From the NCBI GenBank assembly GCA_016278265.1, contig JADQCE010000002.1, forward strand, positions 372,001 to 436,000: a stretch of 64,000 nucleotides of DNA, read 5' to 3'. A model generated the notes under the pieces. It was not told the origin of the DNA. It searched no databases and saw only the letters and a program-made list of their open reading frames with translations. Both the position numbers and the translations under genes were made by a program. Of the stretch, positions 29,939 to 39,196 are shown in pieces. Position 1 is the first letter of the stretch; the number at the start of each line of letters is the position of its first letter. The stretch comes from Halothiobacillus sp. (lineage in GTDB: Bacteria; Pseudomonadota; Gammaproteobacteria; Halothiobacillales; Halothiobacillaceae).

Positions 29939-31036
29939 ATGTCGATCAATCGCAGAAGCTTCATCAAATCCGGAATAGCCGCGCTCGGCGCGACCGCTGC
30001 CGCCTCGGCGCCGATGATTTCGCGCGCCGCCTCGGACAAGACCTTTGTCTGGAAGATGACCAACGCCTATCCGGCGGGGGCGCCGTTTTACTCCACCGGT
30101 CCGGGCAGCGCCGAGGACTTCTGTCGCATCGTCGAGGAAATGTCCGGCGGGCGCTTGAAGATCAAGCACTACGCGGCTGGTGAGTTGCTGCCGGCGATGG
30201 AGGGCTTCGATGCCTGTTCGAACGGCGTCGTCGAGATGAACTGGGCCAATGCCTATTACTGGGCGGGCAAGACGCCGGCGGCCCAGTTCTTCACCACCGT
30301 GCCGTTCGGCATGAATTTCCAGGGAATGACCGCCTGGCTCCAGCACGGTGAAGGCCAGAAGCTCTGGGACGAAGTCTACGAGCCGTTCAACGTGATCGGC
30401 ATGCCGGCGGGCAATACCGGTGTGCAGATGACCGGCTGGTTCCGTGATCCGATCGAGTCGGTCGAGGATTTCGACGGCCTGCGCATGCGCATCCCGGGCC
30501 TGGCCGGCAAGGTCTACGAGCAGCTCGGTGTCAGCGTGAAGCTGCTGCCGGGCGGCGAGATCTTCCCCGCATTGGAGCGCGGCGTGATCGATGCCGCCGA
30601 GTTCGTCGGCCCCTACCAGGATCGTCGTCTCGGTCTGCACATGGCCGCCAAGCACTACTACACCACCGGCTGGGCGGAGCCCTGCAACGTCACCGAGCTG
30701 CTGGTCAACAAGGATGCCTGGGCGGAGCTGCCCGAGGACCTGCAGGCCATCGTTCGCCACGCGGCCAGTGCCTGCAACGTGACCAGCCACACCTGGTCCG
30801 AGGCCAACAACGCCGATGCACTCACCGACCTGGTCGAGAATCACGGCGTCAAGCTCGGCACGCTCTCGCCGGAAATCGTCGCGCGTCTCAAGGAAGGCAC
30901 GGGCGATGCGCTCAGCGATCTGGCCGCCAAGGACCCCATGGCCAGGAAGGTCCACGACAGCTACTTCGCCTTCAAAAAGAAGCACGACCTGTGGCAGCGG
31001 CGCAGCGAGACCGTGCTGCAGACCGACCTGAGCTAA
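29939..31036 (+). CDS. TRAP transporter solute-binding protein (TakP-like)
   Basis: 365 aa periplasmic receptor. It has a Tat-type signal (MSINRRSFIKSGIAALG, twin Arg at positions 5-6) cleaved near SRAAS. The DctP/TakP fold follows, with GGEIFPALERGVIDAAEFVGPY, a signature of the 2-oxoacid/pyroglutamate subgroup, and RMRIPGLAG carrying the conserved ligand-carboxylate Arg. A sigma54 promoter lies upstream. It is first gene of an operon with small and large permeases and a gamma-glutamyltransferase. Confidence 0.92.
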   Translation: MSINRRSFIKSGIAALGATAAASAPMISRAASDKTFVWKMTNAYPAGAPFYSTGPGSAEDFCRIVEEMSGGRLKIKHYAAGELLPAMEGFDACSNGVVEMNWANAYYWAGKTPAAQFFTTVPFGMNFQGMTAWLQHGEGQKLWDEVYEPFNVIGMPAGNTGVQMTGWFRDPIESVEDFDGLRMRIPGLAGKVYEQLGVSVKLLPGGEIFPALERGVIDAAEFVGPYQDRRLGLHMAAKHYYTTGWAEPCNVTELLVNKDAWAELPEDLQAIVRHAASACNVTSHTWSEANNADALTDLVENHGVKLGTLSPEIVARLKEGTGDALSDLAAKDPMARKVHDSYFAFKKKHDLWQRRSETVLQTDLS

Positions 31037-31039
31037 GCC

Positions 31040-31627
31040 ATGAAGACGGCAATCGATGAACTGGCCCGGTCGCTCGATCGGGGGGTGGGTCTGATCGGAC
31101 GCCTGAGTGCCTGGCTCACCCTGGCCCTGGTGCTGCTGGTGGCCGGCAACGTCCTGTTCCGCTATGTCTTCCACGTCAGCTCGGTCGGGTTGCAGGAGCT
31201 TGAATGGCACCTGCTGGCTCTGGTCGCGATGCTCGGATCGGTCTACACCCTCCAGCAGGACGAGCACGTTCGCGTCGACGTCCTCTGGCCGCGCTACCCA
31301 CCCCGGCTGCGTCGCGCGTTCGGCGCACTGATCGCGGCGGTGATCATCGTGCCCATGGCGCTGTGGCTCGGCTGGCTCTCGGTCGATTACGTCACCAAGT
31401 CCTATGGCATGGGCGAGGGGTCGCCCGATCCGGGCGGCCTGTCGCACCGCTACCTGGTCAAGGCCGTGATCCCGATCGGCTTCTCGCTGATCGCCATCCA
31501 GGGGGTCGCTATCGCCCTGCGCGACGGCCTGGCCGTCTTCGCCCCCGACCCGGATGCCATGTTCGCCTCGGGTAAATCCTCCCCTTCGCCCGCGGCCCCG
31601 CCGGAACAGCCCGCGGCATCCCACTGA
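31040..31627 (+). CDS. TRAP transporter small permease (DctQ type)
   Basis: 195 aa with four membrane helices. The central signature VGLQELEWHLLALVAMLGSVYTLQQDEHVRVDV is typical of DctQ proteins. It bridges receptor and large permease in the inner membrane. It starts three bases after the receptor gene. The tail is Pro/Ser-rich and disordered. Confidence 0.9.
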   Translation: MKTAIDELARSLDRGVGLIGRLSAWLTLALVLLVAGNVLFRYVFHVSSVGLQELEWHLLALVAMLGSVYTLQQDEHVRVDVLWPRYPPRLRRAFGALIAAVIIVPMALWLGWLSVDYVTKSYGMGEGSPDPGGLSHRYLVKAVIPIGFSLIAIQGVAIALRDGLAVFAPDPDAMFASGKSSPSPAAPPEQPAASH

Positions 31628-31643
31628 TAGTGGAGACGGACCC

Positions 31644-32966
31644 ATGGATTCCTACAGCCTGGCGTTGATGATGATCGCGGGACTGCTGGTGCTCATATTC
31701 GCCGGTATCCCGGTGGCCTTTTCGATTGCCGCCGTCGGCATCGTGTTCGGGTTGATCGGCGTGGGCGACTTCATGTTCAACCTGTTGCCGGCACGCATCT
31801 TCGGCGTGATCACCAACTACACGCTGCTCGCCATCCCGCTGTTCGTGTTCATGGGGGTGCTGTTGGAGAAGTCCCGCATCGCCGAGAGCGCGATCGACGT
31901 GGTCGGCCACCTGGCCGGCGACCGCCCCGGCGGCATGGCGATCGCCATCATCGTCATCGGGGTGCTGATGGGCGCCTCGACCGGGATCGTCGGGGCGACG
32001 GTGGTGGCCGTCGGGTTGATCACGTTGCCCAAGCTGCTCGCCCGGGGATACCACCCCTCCCTGGCCAGCGGCACCATCTGCGCCTCGGGTACGCTTGGGC
32101 AGATCATCCCGCCGAGCCTGTTGATCATCTTGCTCGCCGACATCATGGGCGAGTCGGTGGGCGAGCTGTTTGCCGCGGCGATCGTGCCGTCCATGCTCTT
32201 GGCGGCGTTGTACGTGATTTACCTGATCGTTCTCGGCCGGCTGGTGCCGCATCACGCCCCGCCACTGCCCCAGGCCGAGCGGGACGCGATGGGGCGGGGC
32301 GAGCTTTGGCTCAAGGTAGTCAAGACGGTGGTCCCGCCGGTGTTGCTGGTCGTCGCCGTACTCGGATCGATCATCGGCGGGGTGGCCGCGCCCACGGAAG
32401 CGGCCTCCATCGGCGCGCTCGGGGCGATGGTGATCGTCGCGGCCATGGGGCGGCTGGACATGGCCACCCTCAAGCAGACCATGCGCGACACACTCAAGCT
32501 CACCGGCATGATCATGTTCGTGCTGATCGCCGCCCAGGCCTTCGCCCTGTCGTTCCGCCTGCTCGGGGGCGAGGAGATCATCGGCGACCTGTTCGACTGG
32601 GTGCCGGGCGGGACCATGGGCGCGATCCTGTTCATGCTCCTGATCCTGTTCATTCTCGGGTTCTTCCTCGAGTGGATCGAGATCTCGTATATCGTCCTGC
32701 CGCTGATGCTGCCCGTGTTCGCGGCCGCCGACGTCGACGTGATCTGGCTGGCCATGCTGGTGACCCTGGTGCTGCAGACCTCGTTTCTCACGCCGCCCTT
32801 CGGCTGGGCGCTGTTCTTTCTCAAGGGGGTGGCGCCGCCCGAGGTGCGCACGCGGGATCTCTACCTTGGCGTGCTGCCGTTCATCGGCCTGCAACTGGTC
32901 ACGCTGGCCATCGTGCTGATCTTCCCGAGCGTGGCCACGGGGTTGCCGCAGAGCATGGGCTGGTAA
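31644..32966 (+). CDS. TRAP transporter large permease (DctM type)
   Basis: 440 aa, about 12 membrane segments, the sodium- or proton-coupled transport subunit. Family blocks visible: GIPVAFSIAAVGIVFGL, AIPLFVFMGVLLEKS, GASTGIVGATVVAVG, ICASGTLGQIIPPS and LQTSFLTPPFGWALFFLKGVAP. The ATG at 31644 is preferred over an in-frame start inside the dctQ gene. It completes a DctPQM set. Confidence 0.92.
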   Translation: MDSYSLALMMIAGLLVLIFAGIPVAFSIAAVGIVFGLIGVGDFMFNLLPARIFGVITNYTLLAIPLFVFMGVLLEKSRIAESAIDVVGHLAGDRPGGMAIAIIVIGVLMGASTGIVGATVVAVGLITLPKLLARGYHPSLASGTICASGTLGQIIPPSLLIILLADIMGESVGELFAAAIVPSMLLAALYVIYLIVLGRLVPHHAPPLPQAERDAMGRGELWLKVVKTVVPPVLLVVAVLGSIIGGVAAPTEAASIGALGAMVIVAAMGRLDMATLKQTMRDTLKLTGMIMFVLIAAQAFALSFRLLGGEEIIGDLFDWVPGGTMGAILFMLLILFILGFFLEWIEISYIVLPLMLPVFAAADVDVIWLAMLVTLVLQTSFLTPPFGWALFFLKGVAPPEVRTRDLYLGVLPFIGLQLVTLAIVLIFPSVATGLPQSMGW

Positions 32967-33012
32967 GGTTTTTCCTGCGGGGAAGCACCTCGTGACCAAA
33001 CGGAGAACGTCG

Positions 33013-34602
33013 ATGATCAATACCCCACGCGCCCGCCGCGGCATGGTGGTCGCTCCGCACTCGCTCGCCTCCGAGGCGGGGCTGGCGGTCCTCCGTGACG
33101 GCGGCAACGCCATCGAGGCGGCTGTCGCCGTGGCCTCGACCTTGGCGGTGGTCTACCCGCACATGACCGGCATTGGCGGCGATGCCTTCTGGCTGGTCAA
33201 GCCTGCCGACGGGCCGGTGCGATACATCGGTGGTTGTGGCGCTGCCGGTGCCGACCGGGATGAATACGTCCGCCGCGGACGGGAGGCCATCCCCACGCGC
33301 GGGCCGGAGGCGGCCCTGACCGTGGCCGGTGCCGTGTCTTCGTGGGAGGCGGCGCTCGGGATCGCCCGGGAATGGGGCGGGGCGCTGTCGCTGGAGCGGC
33401 TGCTCGAGGAGGCCATCCACCACGCCGAAGCCGGTTACCCGGTCACGGCCAGTCAGTCGGCCGTGACCGAGGCCCGCCGAGAGGAACTCTCTTCGGTGCC
33501 CGGCTTTGCCGAGACCTTTCTTGAGGATCGAGAGCACCGGCGGGCGGGCGCGATCGAGACCCAGCCCCGCCTGGCCCGAACCCTGCGCCGGCTGGTCGAC
33601 AAAGGACTGGGCGACTTCTATCGGGGCGATCTGGCCCGCGCCATTGCCGAGGACCTCGAGCGGGTAGGTAGCCCGATCGGGCTCGAGGCGTTGGTGGCCC
33701 ACCAGGTCGAGGTGGGTGAGCCATTGGCTTGCCGGGTCGGCTCGGCGACGGTCTACAACAGTCGCCCGCCGACCCAGGGCGTGGTCTCGCTGATCATCCT
33801 CGCTCTGGCAGAGCGCCTCGGTGTGGCCGATTGGCCGGTGGACAGCCCCGAGGCGATCCACCGGCTGGTCGAGGCGACCAAGCAGGCCTTCCGCCTGCGG
33901 GATCAGCTGTTGACCGATCCCCGCGACATGACGACCCCGCCCGAGTCACTCCTTGATGCGGGCTTTCTCGATGGCCTGGTCCACGAGATCGACCTGGAGC
34001 GGGCGCTGCCCTGGGGTCAACCTGGTGAGCCGGGCGACACCACCTGGTTCGGGGTGGTCGACGGGCAGGGCAATGCCGTGTCGGTGATCCAGAGCATCTA
34101 CCACGAGTACGGCAGCGGCGTGGTGCTGCCCGAGACCGGCATCAACTGGCAGAATCGCGGGTTGGCCTTCTCCCTTGAATCGGATTCGCCGCGTGTGCTC
34201 AAGAGAGGACGGCGACCGTTTCACACGCTCAACCCGCCGCTGGCCTGTCTCGACGACGGCCGCACCCTGGTTTACGGCACGATGGGCGGGGACGGCCAGC
34301 CGCAGACGCAGGCGGCACTGTTCGCCCGGCACGTCTGGCAAGGCATCGAGCCTCAGGCGGCCGTCACCGCCCCTCGTTGGCTGCTGGGCCGGACCTGGGG
34401 TAATCCCTCCACCTCCTTGAAGCTGGAAGCCCGCTTTGATCCGACCATCGCCGCACGCTTGGCCGAGATGGGCCATGACGTGGAGATCGTTGCCGACTAC
34501 GACGAGATGATGGGGCACGCCGGCCTGATCGCGCGCTCACCGGACGGGGTGCTTGCCGGCGGCGTCGACCCGCGCGGCAACGGCAGTGTCGCCGGCTTCT
34601 GA
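33013..34602 (+). CDS. Gamma-glutamyltransferase-family hydrolase
   Basis: 529 aa Ntn-hydrolase. Conserved blocks: GMVVAPHSLASEAGLAVLRDGGNAIEAAVA, HMTGIGGDAFWLV, NSRPPTQGVVSLI, and the autoprocessing site GDTTWFGVVDGQGNAVS (nucleophile Thr near residue 343). No signal peptide is seen, so it is probably cytoplasmic, unlike classical periplasmic Ggt. It sits 46 bases after the TRAP genes, implying hydrolysis of a gamma-glutamyl or related amide compound imported by that transporter. Confidence 0.9.
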   Translation: MINTPRARRGMVVAPHSLASEAGLAVLRDGGNAIEAAVAVASTLAVVYPHMTGIGGDAFWLVKPADGPVRYIGGCGAAGADRDEYVRRGREAIPTRGPEAALTVAGAVSSWEAALGIAREWGGALSLERLLEEAIHHAEAGYPVTASQSAVTEARREELSSVPGFAETFLEDREHRRAGAIETQPRLARTLRRLVDKGLGDFYRGDLARAIAEDLERVGSPIGLEALVAHQVEVGEPLACRVGSATVYNSRPPTQGVVSLIILALAERLGVADWPVDSPEAIHRLVEATKQAFRLRDQLLTDPRDMTTPPESLLDAGFLDGLVHEIDLERALPWGQPGEPGDTTWFGVVDGQGNAVSVIQSIYHEYGSGVVLPETGINWQNRGLAFSLESDSPRVLKRGRRPFHTLNPPLACLDDGRTLVYGTMGGDGQPQTQAALFARHVWQGIEPQAAVTAPRWLLGRTWGNPSTSLKLEARFDPTIAARLAEMGHDVEIVADYDEMMGHAGLIARSPDGVLAGGVDPRGNGSVAGF

Positions 34603-34614
34603 TATCAATCCCTG

Positions 34615-34630
34615 GCGCGACAAGTCGCGC
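34615..34630. repeat. Short perfect palindrome between GGT and TSUP genes
   Basis: GCGCGAC-AA-GTCGCGC: 7-bp arms with a 2-base centre. It could be an operator or transcript hairpin; there is no T-run. Confidence 0.5.
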
Positions 34631-34658
34631 TTCAGCCCTTCTATTGACCACGGTTCCC

Positions 34659-35465
34659 ATGGAAAACTTGATTGTCCTGATCCCGCTGCTTCTCGTCTGC
34701 GGTGCCGCCGCCGGCCTGCTCGCCGGCCTGTTGGGCGTGGGTGGCGGCATCGTCATCGTGCCGATGCTCTACCACGTCTTCCTTCACGTCGGCGTCACAC
34801 CGGACGTGGTGATGCCGCTGGCGGTGGGCACCTCGCTGGCCACGATCGTGGTCACGGCCAGCATGTCCTCGCGCAGCCATCAGGCTCGAGGCAACGTCGA
34901 TGCCCCGTTGGTCAAACGCTGGATACCGGCGGTGCTGGCCGGCGTGGTGATTGGCACCTTGCTCGGGGCGGTGCTGCCGGGCGCGGTGCTGCGGGTGATC
35001 TTCGGAGGCTTCATGGTGGTGATTGCCACCCACATGCTGCTGACCGCCGGCCGCCCCGTCGCGCTGACCGATCACTTGCCTGGCCGGTGGGGCCAACGCG
35101 GGGCGGCGACCGGTATCGGCAGTCTCGCCTCGTTGCTGGGGATCGGCGGCGGCACGCTGGTGGTGCCGTTCCTCAATTTCTTCCGCTTTCCCATGCACCG
35201 GGCGGTCGGCTCGGCGGCGGTGGTTGGGCTGGTGGTCGCCGTGCCCGGGACCGTTGGCTACGTGATGACCGGCTGGGATCAGTCGGGGCTGCCACTGGGG
35301 TCGACCGGCTACGTGAACTGGCTGGCGTTTGGCCTGCTGGTGCCGATGACGATGCTGTTCGCCCCGCTGGGCGTGCGGTTGTGCCAGCGGCTGGACGTGG
35401 GCAGGTTGCGGCGGGCCTTCGCCGTCTTGTTGGTGGCGGTCGGGGTGAAGATGCTCTTCTTTTGA
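34659..35465 (+). CDS. TSUP (TauE/SafE) membrane exporter
   Basis: 268 aa, about eight helices. The TSUP repeats are seen as LLAGLLGVGGGIVIVPML and LASLLGIGGGTLVVPFLNFF. Relatives export sulfite, sulfoacetate or other organic anions. The start is ATG 34659; a TTG five codons earlier is possible. Its 3' end (RRAFAVLLVAVGVKMLFF) recurs as a remnant near 45893. Its proximity to the TRAP/GGT genes suggests co-transcription and removal of a sulfur product. Confidence 0.87.
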   Translation: MENLIVLIPLLLVCGAAAGLLAGLLGVGGGIVIVPMLYHVFLHVGVTPDVVMPLAVGTSLATIVVTASMSSRSHQARGNVDAPLVKRWIPAVLAGVVIGTLLGAVLPGAVLRVIFGGFMVVIATHMLLTAGRPVALTDHLPGRWGQRGAATGIGSLASLLGIGGGTLVVPFLNFFRFPMHRAVGSAAVVGLVVAVPGTVGYVMTGWDQSGLPLGSTGYVNWLAFGLLVPMTMLFAPLGVRLCQRLDVGRLRRAFAVLLVAVGVKMLFF

Positions 35466-35661
35466 CTTGCCAGCGGGGGAACGCGCCTCGTCGAGTCGAT
35501 GTGATCTTTGCCCGCGCGCTCGTCCCGCGCCCCCTTCCGACCGCCACATGCCTGTGAGTGACGGCACGTTTCTGCTCCCCCGTATGTAAGCATGTCGTCG
35601 AGCAGGGCATAAATGGATGCGTGTTCCGGAACGCAGAAAGGCCGCCCTTGCGAGGCGGCCT
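35415..35661. repeat. Segment duplicated at 45893-46156 (TSUP 3' end plus downstream)
   Basis: The last 50 bases of the TSUP gene plus about 200 bases of flank, ending in the hairpin GGCCGCC-CTTGCGA-GGCGGCC, align with 45893-46156. Shared landmarks include GGTGAAGATGCTC, TGCCTGTGAGTGACGG and GGAACGCAGAAAGGCCGCC. Confidence 0.8.
35639..35661 (+). terminator. Hairpin downstream of TSUP gene
   Basis: AGGCCGCC-CTTGCGA-GGCGGCCT, the same element as at 46134-46156. The T-tract is absent in this copy. Confidence 0.5.
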
Positions 35662-35908
35662 GTAGTGGCCAAGCGATCTTGGACAGTTCGTTGAGTGATT
35701 TCTCGGTCATCTAAAAAGAATCATGGGGCCGAGAGGGGTGGTCCCGCGACGATCCGGCCTGATCGCAGAACCTGGCCCCTGATTGACTCCTCCACTATTC
35801 CCCTGGGGTGCCCTGTCCAGACGGTGCGCGAATCGTCCAGGACTCTTGGCAAGGCGGAATACGCACATACGAAGGTTTGTCTATCGGGCCGCCGAATCGC
35901 CGTCGCAG

Positions 35909-35942
35909 GCCGAATGCGGCCAGATGCTTGGCCGCATTCGGC
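35909..35942. repeat. Perfect 13-bp inverted repeat
   Basis: GCCGAATGCGGCC, 8-base loop, GGCCGCATTCGGC. No T-run; perhaps a REP-type or RNA-stability hairpin between two convergent genes. Confidence 0.75.
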
Positions 35943-36067
35943 AGGTCCACCCATGGGTAGGTCGATTCATCGGCGAGGGCTTCCGGCCCCCCGGGGGGGG
36001 GAGCAGAACGTTTCACCTTCGCCTTGCCCGCGGACTGATGAAGAGTGGATGTTGAGCAGCGATTGGA

Positions 36068-39000
36068 TTACGCCGTCTTTCGGCTCGGTTCACCGGTGCG
36101 ATGACGGGTGCCGCCGAGGTCATCCAGGATGACGTACAGGGCTGGCAGAACAAGTAAGACGAGGACCGTGGCAACGAGCAGTCCGAACACGACGGCAATG
36201 GCCAACGGAATGATTGCCGTGGCTTGAGTCGATGTCTCCGCCAAAAGAGGTAAGAGGCCGGCGATCGTGGTCGAAGAGGTGATGAAGATCGCACGGGTTC
36301 GAGCGCGGCTGGCCTTGCCGGCGGCCGTGATGACATCCAGCCCGTCTTCGTCGCGATATTTCTTGATGAACTGCACCAGCAGGATGGCGTTGTTCACGAC
36401 GATCCCGGCGAGTGACGCGGCACCGACCAGCGACGGCATCGAGAGGTTGTATCCCATGAGGACATGCCCCCAGACCGCGCCGAGAAATGCGAGCGGAATG
36501 GCAAGCATGACGATGAGTGGCTCGACGTAACTTCGGAATTGAAAGGAAAGGATCAGGAAGACACCGATCAACCCGATCAACAATCCGCGCGCAATCGACC
36601 GACCTGTTTCGGCGGAGCGAGCCACTTGTCCTTCATAGCCAATGTCGAGTGACGGATATGCTGCTTTGAGGTCCGGGGCAAGGGTCGTTCGGATGTCGTC
36701 CACGATCGCCTGAGCGTTGTTCCGCGCGACGTCAACGTGGGCCGAGACCGTGACGGTTCGTTGGCCATCAATTCGAGTAATTCGTGCCCACTCGCGGGCG
36801 TCGACCACATCGACCAATTCGGTCAGCGGAACGGCATCGCCCGAGCGAGAGAGAATGACGCTCTGTTCCAGGAAGTCGATGCGGCTGCGTTCCGCGTCGA
36901 TCTGGCGCACGATCAGGTCGACTGGTTGATCGCCGATCTGCAGCGTCGTGAGTCGCTCGCCAAGCACGCCTGTTCGCAACTGGTCGGCGATCTCCTGGGC
37001 GGTGAATCCCAAAGCATAACTACCGGGGGCAAGGTGGAGTTGCCGTTGCGGTTTCCCGGGGCGTAGATCATCAATGATGTTGTAGACCCCGTCGTAGTCG
37101 GCCAAGGCGGTCTGGACGTCCAGGGAAGCCGCCTTCAATTCGTCGAGGTCGTCGCCCATCAGACGGATCTCGATCGGGATGCCCGCCGGACCGAAACCGG
37201 GTTCCTGGATGTTGAGGCGAACCAGGCCGTCGATCCGGGGCAAGGCCGCTTCCCAGGCACCCGTCAATTCGTCCAGGGTCGTGCCGCGTTTTTCCGCGGT
37301 CAGCAGGTCGACGGAGATGGTCGCGACGTGAGGCCCGACTTCGTTGGCGCTAGCATTCTGCCCGTAGCGAATCTGAATGGCTTCGACCAAGGGGTGGCCG
37401 CCCGGTTGTTCGTTCTCCCTATCTGCGCCGACTTGCCGGACGGTGTCCGCGACTTGTTTCGCAACCTCCTCGGTGCGCGAGAGAGGGGTCCCCTGTGGCA
37501 TCAGGATGCGTGCTTCAAGGACATCCCCATCGATGTCCGGCATCGCTTCCATCTTGACGTTACCACCGGCGATAAAGCCCACCGAGCCCAACAGTACGAT
37601 CAGGAGTCCAGCCGCGGTGAGGTAGCGAAAACGGATGGCGGTGTCGGCCACCCGGCCCACGCCTTCCCGGAATCGTTCGAATCCTCGGTGAAATCGGCCA
37701 TGCCAGCCGGTCTCGTCGGCAGGGTCCATGGTCAGGTCATGCCGTTCGGCGCTGTGCTTGAGGTGATGCGGCAGGATCCAGAACGCCTCGACCAGACTGG
37801 CGGCAAGGGCCGCGATCAGAACCACGGGGAGCACCTCCAGCACCGCCCCGAGTTCGCCGGCGAGGAACGACAGCGGGGCGAACACGGCGACCGTGGTCAA
37901 AAACGAGGACATCACCCCCGGCAGGATCTCCCGTGCCCCGATGCTTACCGCATCGAGGGTGCTGGACTGGCGTTTGAGCTGTTCGACGATGTGATCGGTC
38001 AGCACCACCGAGTCATCCATTACGATGCCTACCGCCATCAGCAGCGCCACGAGCGTGATCATGTTCAGCGACAGGCCGAACAGGCTCATGGCGAAGAACG
38101 CACCGGCGAAGGCGACAGGCAGCCCCAGCACCGCCCAGACGGCCAGTCGCGGGCGGAAGAACAGGCTCATCACCAGCGTGACCAGAACAAGGCCCGCGAT
38201 GCCATTCTTCACCAGCATCTGCAGCCGATCCTCGACGATCGAGGTCATATCCTGGGTGATCGTCAGGGCAACCGAGTCGCCCCGCGAGGCCTGTTCCTCG
38301 GCCATGAATGCCCTGAGGCCGGCCATCACGTCGAGGGCGTCCTCCGATTGGCTCTTGAAGACCTCCAGCACCACGGCTCGCTGATCGTCGTAGTCGATGC
38401 GCTCTTCCGGGCGTTCGTAGCGTTCGCTGATTGCCGCGATCTCGCCGAGCGTGATCTCCGCCCCCGAATCCGAGCGCAGGACGGGTAGCGAAGCCAGTGC
38501 GTCGACGTTCCGTCGTTGGTCGACGAAACGAAGCTGGATTTCCTGACGATCCCCTTCGATGGTGCCGATCGGTAGGTCGAGGTTTTGCTGACGTATGACG
38601 TTGGCGATGTCTCGTACGGTCAGCCCGTATTGCCGGAGTTCGTCGCGGGAGAGCCGGATCTCCCAGCGGCGATCGGAGAGTCCCGCGAGCCTGACGTCGC
38701 TCACCCCTTCGATTCGGCGCAGACGATCTTCCAGCGACCGGGCGTAGCTCTCAAGGTGAGGGAGGCTGGTGTCGGCGCGGACGGCCAATGCGGCGACAAG
38801 GTCGTTTCGGTGCAGCTCGCGGATAACCGGGGGGCGAGCCTGTTCGGGGAAATCGATGATCGCGTCGATCTCGGTGCGAATGTCATCGAGGAAGCGGCCC
38901 GTCTCGCCGCCGGGTTCCATCTTGGCGACGGCATCGGCCAGGTTGTCCTGGGCGTGACAGGTGAACTCCTCGAGGTTTGCCACCCCGGCCAGCGCGTCGC

Positions 39001-39196
39001 CTAGTCGCAGACAGATGTTTTCCTCGACATCGGTAGCCGTGGCTCCCCGGTATTCCACCGAGATCGCCGCCTCGACCGGCTGGTAGTCGGGAAAGGTTTC
39101 CCGGATGAGCTGTGGCGCACTGAACGCGCCGACGGCCAGAAACAAGATCAGCAACAGGTTGGCGGCCGTCGGATGGCCGGCGAACCACCGAATCAT
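36068..39196 (-). CDS. RND-family efflux permease
   Basis: 1042 aa inner-membrane proton-driven pump of the AcrB/MdtBC class: 12 helices, two large periplasmic loops, TM4 proton-relay aspartates in MAVGIVMDDSVVLTDH, and repeat halves with PLIVMLAIPLAFLGAVWGH and LVGAASLAGIVVNNAILLVQF. It forms a complex with the MFP encoded by the overlapping upstream gene; no outer-membrane factor is present nearby. Transcribed leftward from the TetR-controlled divergent promoter region at about 40.65 kb. Confidence 0.93.
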   Translation of the reverse strand: MIRWFAGHPTAANLLLILFLAVGAFSAPQLIRETFPDYQPVEAAISVEYRGATATDVEENICLRLGDALAGVANLEEFTCHAQDNLADAVAKMEPGGETGRFLDDIRTEIDAIIDFPEQARPPVIRELHRNDLVAALAVRADTSLPHLESYARSLEDRLRRIEGVSDVRLAGLSDRRWEIRLSRDELRQYGLTVRDIANVIRQQNLDLPIGTIEGDRQEIQLRFVDQRRNVDALASLPVLRSDSGAEITLGEIAAISERYERPEERIDYDDQRAVVLEVFKSQSEDALDVMAGLRAFMAEEQASRGDSVALTITQDMTSIVEDRLQMLVKNGIAGLVLVTLVMSLFFRPRLAVWAVLGLPVAFAGAFFAMSLFGLSLNMITLVALLMAVGIVMDDSVVLTDHIVEQLKRQSSTLDAVSIGAREILPGVMSSFLTTVAVFAPLSFLAGELGAVLEVLPVVLIAALAASLVEAFWILPHHLKHSAERHDLTMDPADETGWHGRFHRGFERFREGVGRVADTAIRFRYLTAAGLLIVLLGSVGFIAGGNVKMEAMPDIDGDVLEARILMPQGTPLSRTEEVAKQVADTVRQVGADRENEQPGGHPLVEAIQIRYGQNASANEVGPHVATISVDLLTAEKRGTTLDELTGAWEAALPRIDGLVRLNIQEPGFGPAGIPIEIRLMGDDLDELKAASLDVQTALADYDGVYNIIDDLRPGKPQRQLHLAPGSYALGFTAQEIADQLRTGVLGERLTTLQIGDQPVDLIVRQIDAERSRIDFLEQSVILSRSGDAVPLTELVDVVDAREWARITRIDGQRTVTVSAHVDVARNNAQAIVDDIRTTLAPDLKAAYPSLDIGYEGQVARSAETGRSIARGLLIGLIGVFLILSFQFRSYVEPLIVMLAIPLAFLGAVWGHVLMGYNLSMPSLVGAASLAGIVVNNAILLVQFIKKYRDEDGLDVITAAGKASRARTRAIFITSSTTIAGLLPLLAETSTQATAIIPLAIAVVFGLLVATVLVLLVLPALYVILDDLGGTRHRTGEPSRKTA

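Larger units (their letters stand above)
35466..36067. other. 602-base region between convergent TSUP and RND genes
   Basis: No gene found. Contains the terminator-like hairpin 35639-35661, a 13-bp-arm perfect hairpin at 35909-35942, and a C6G9 tract (35987-36001) that is unusual and may be a sequencing-sensitive homopolymer. Confidence 0.6.
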
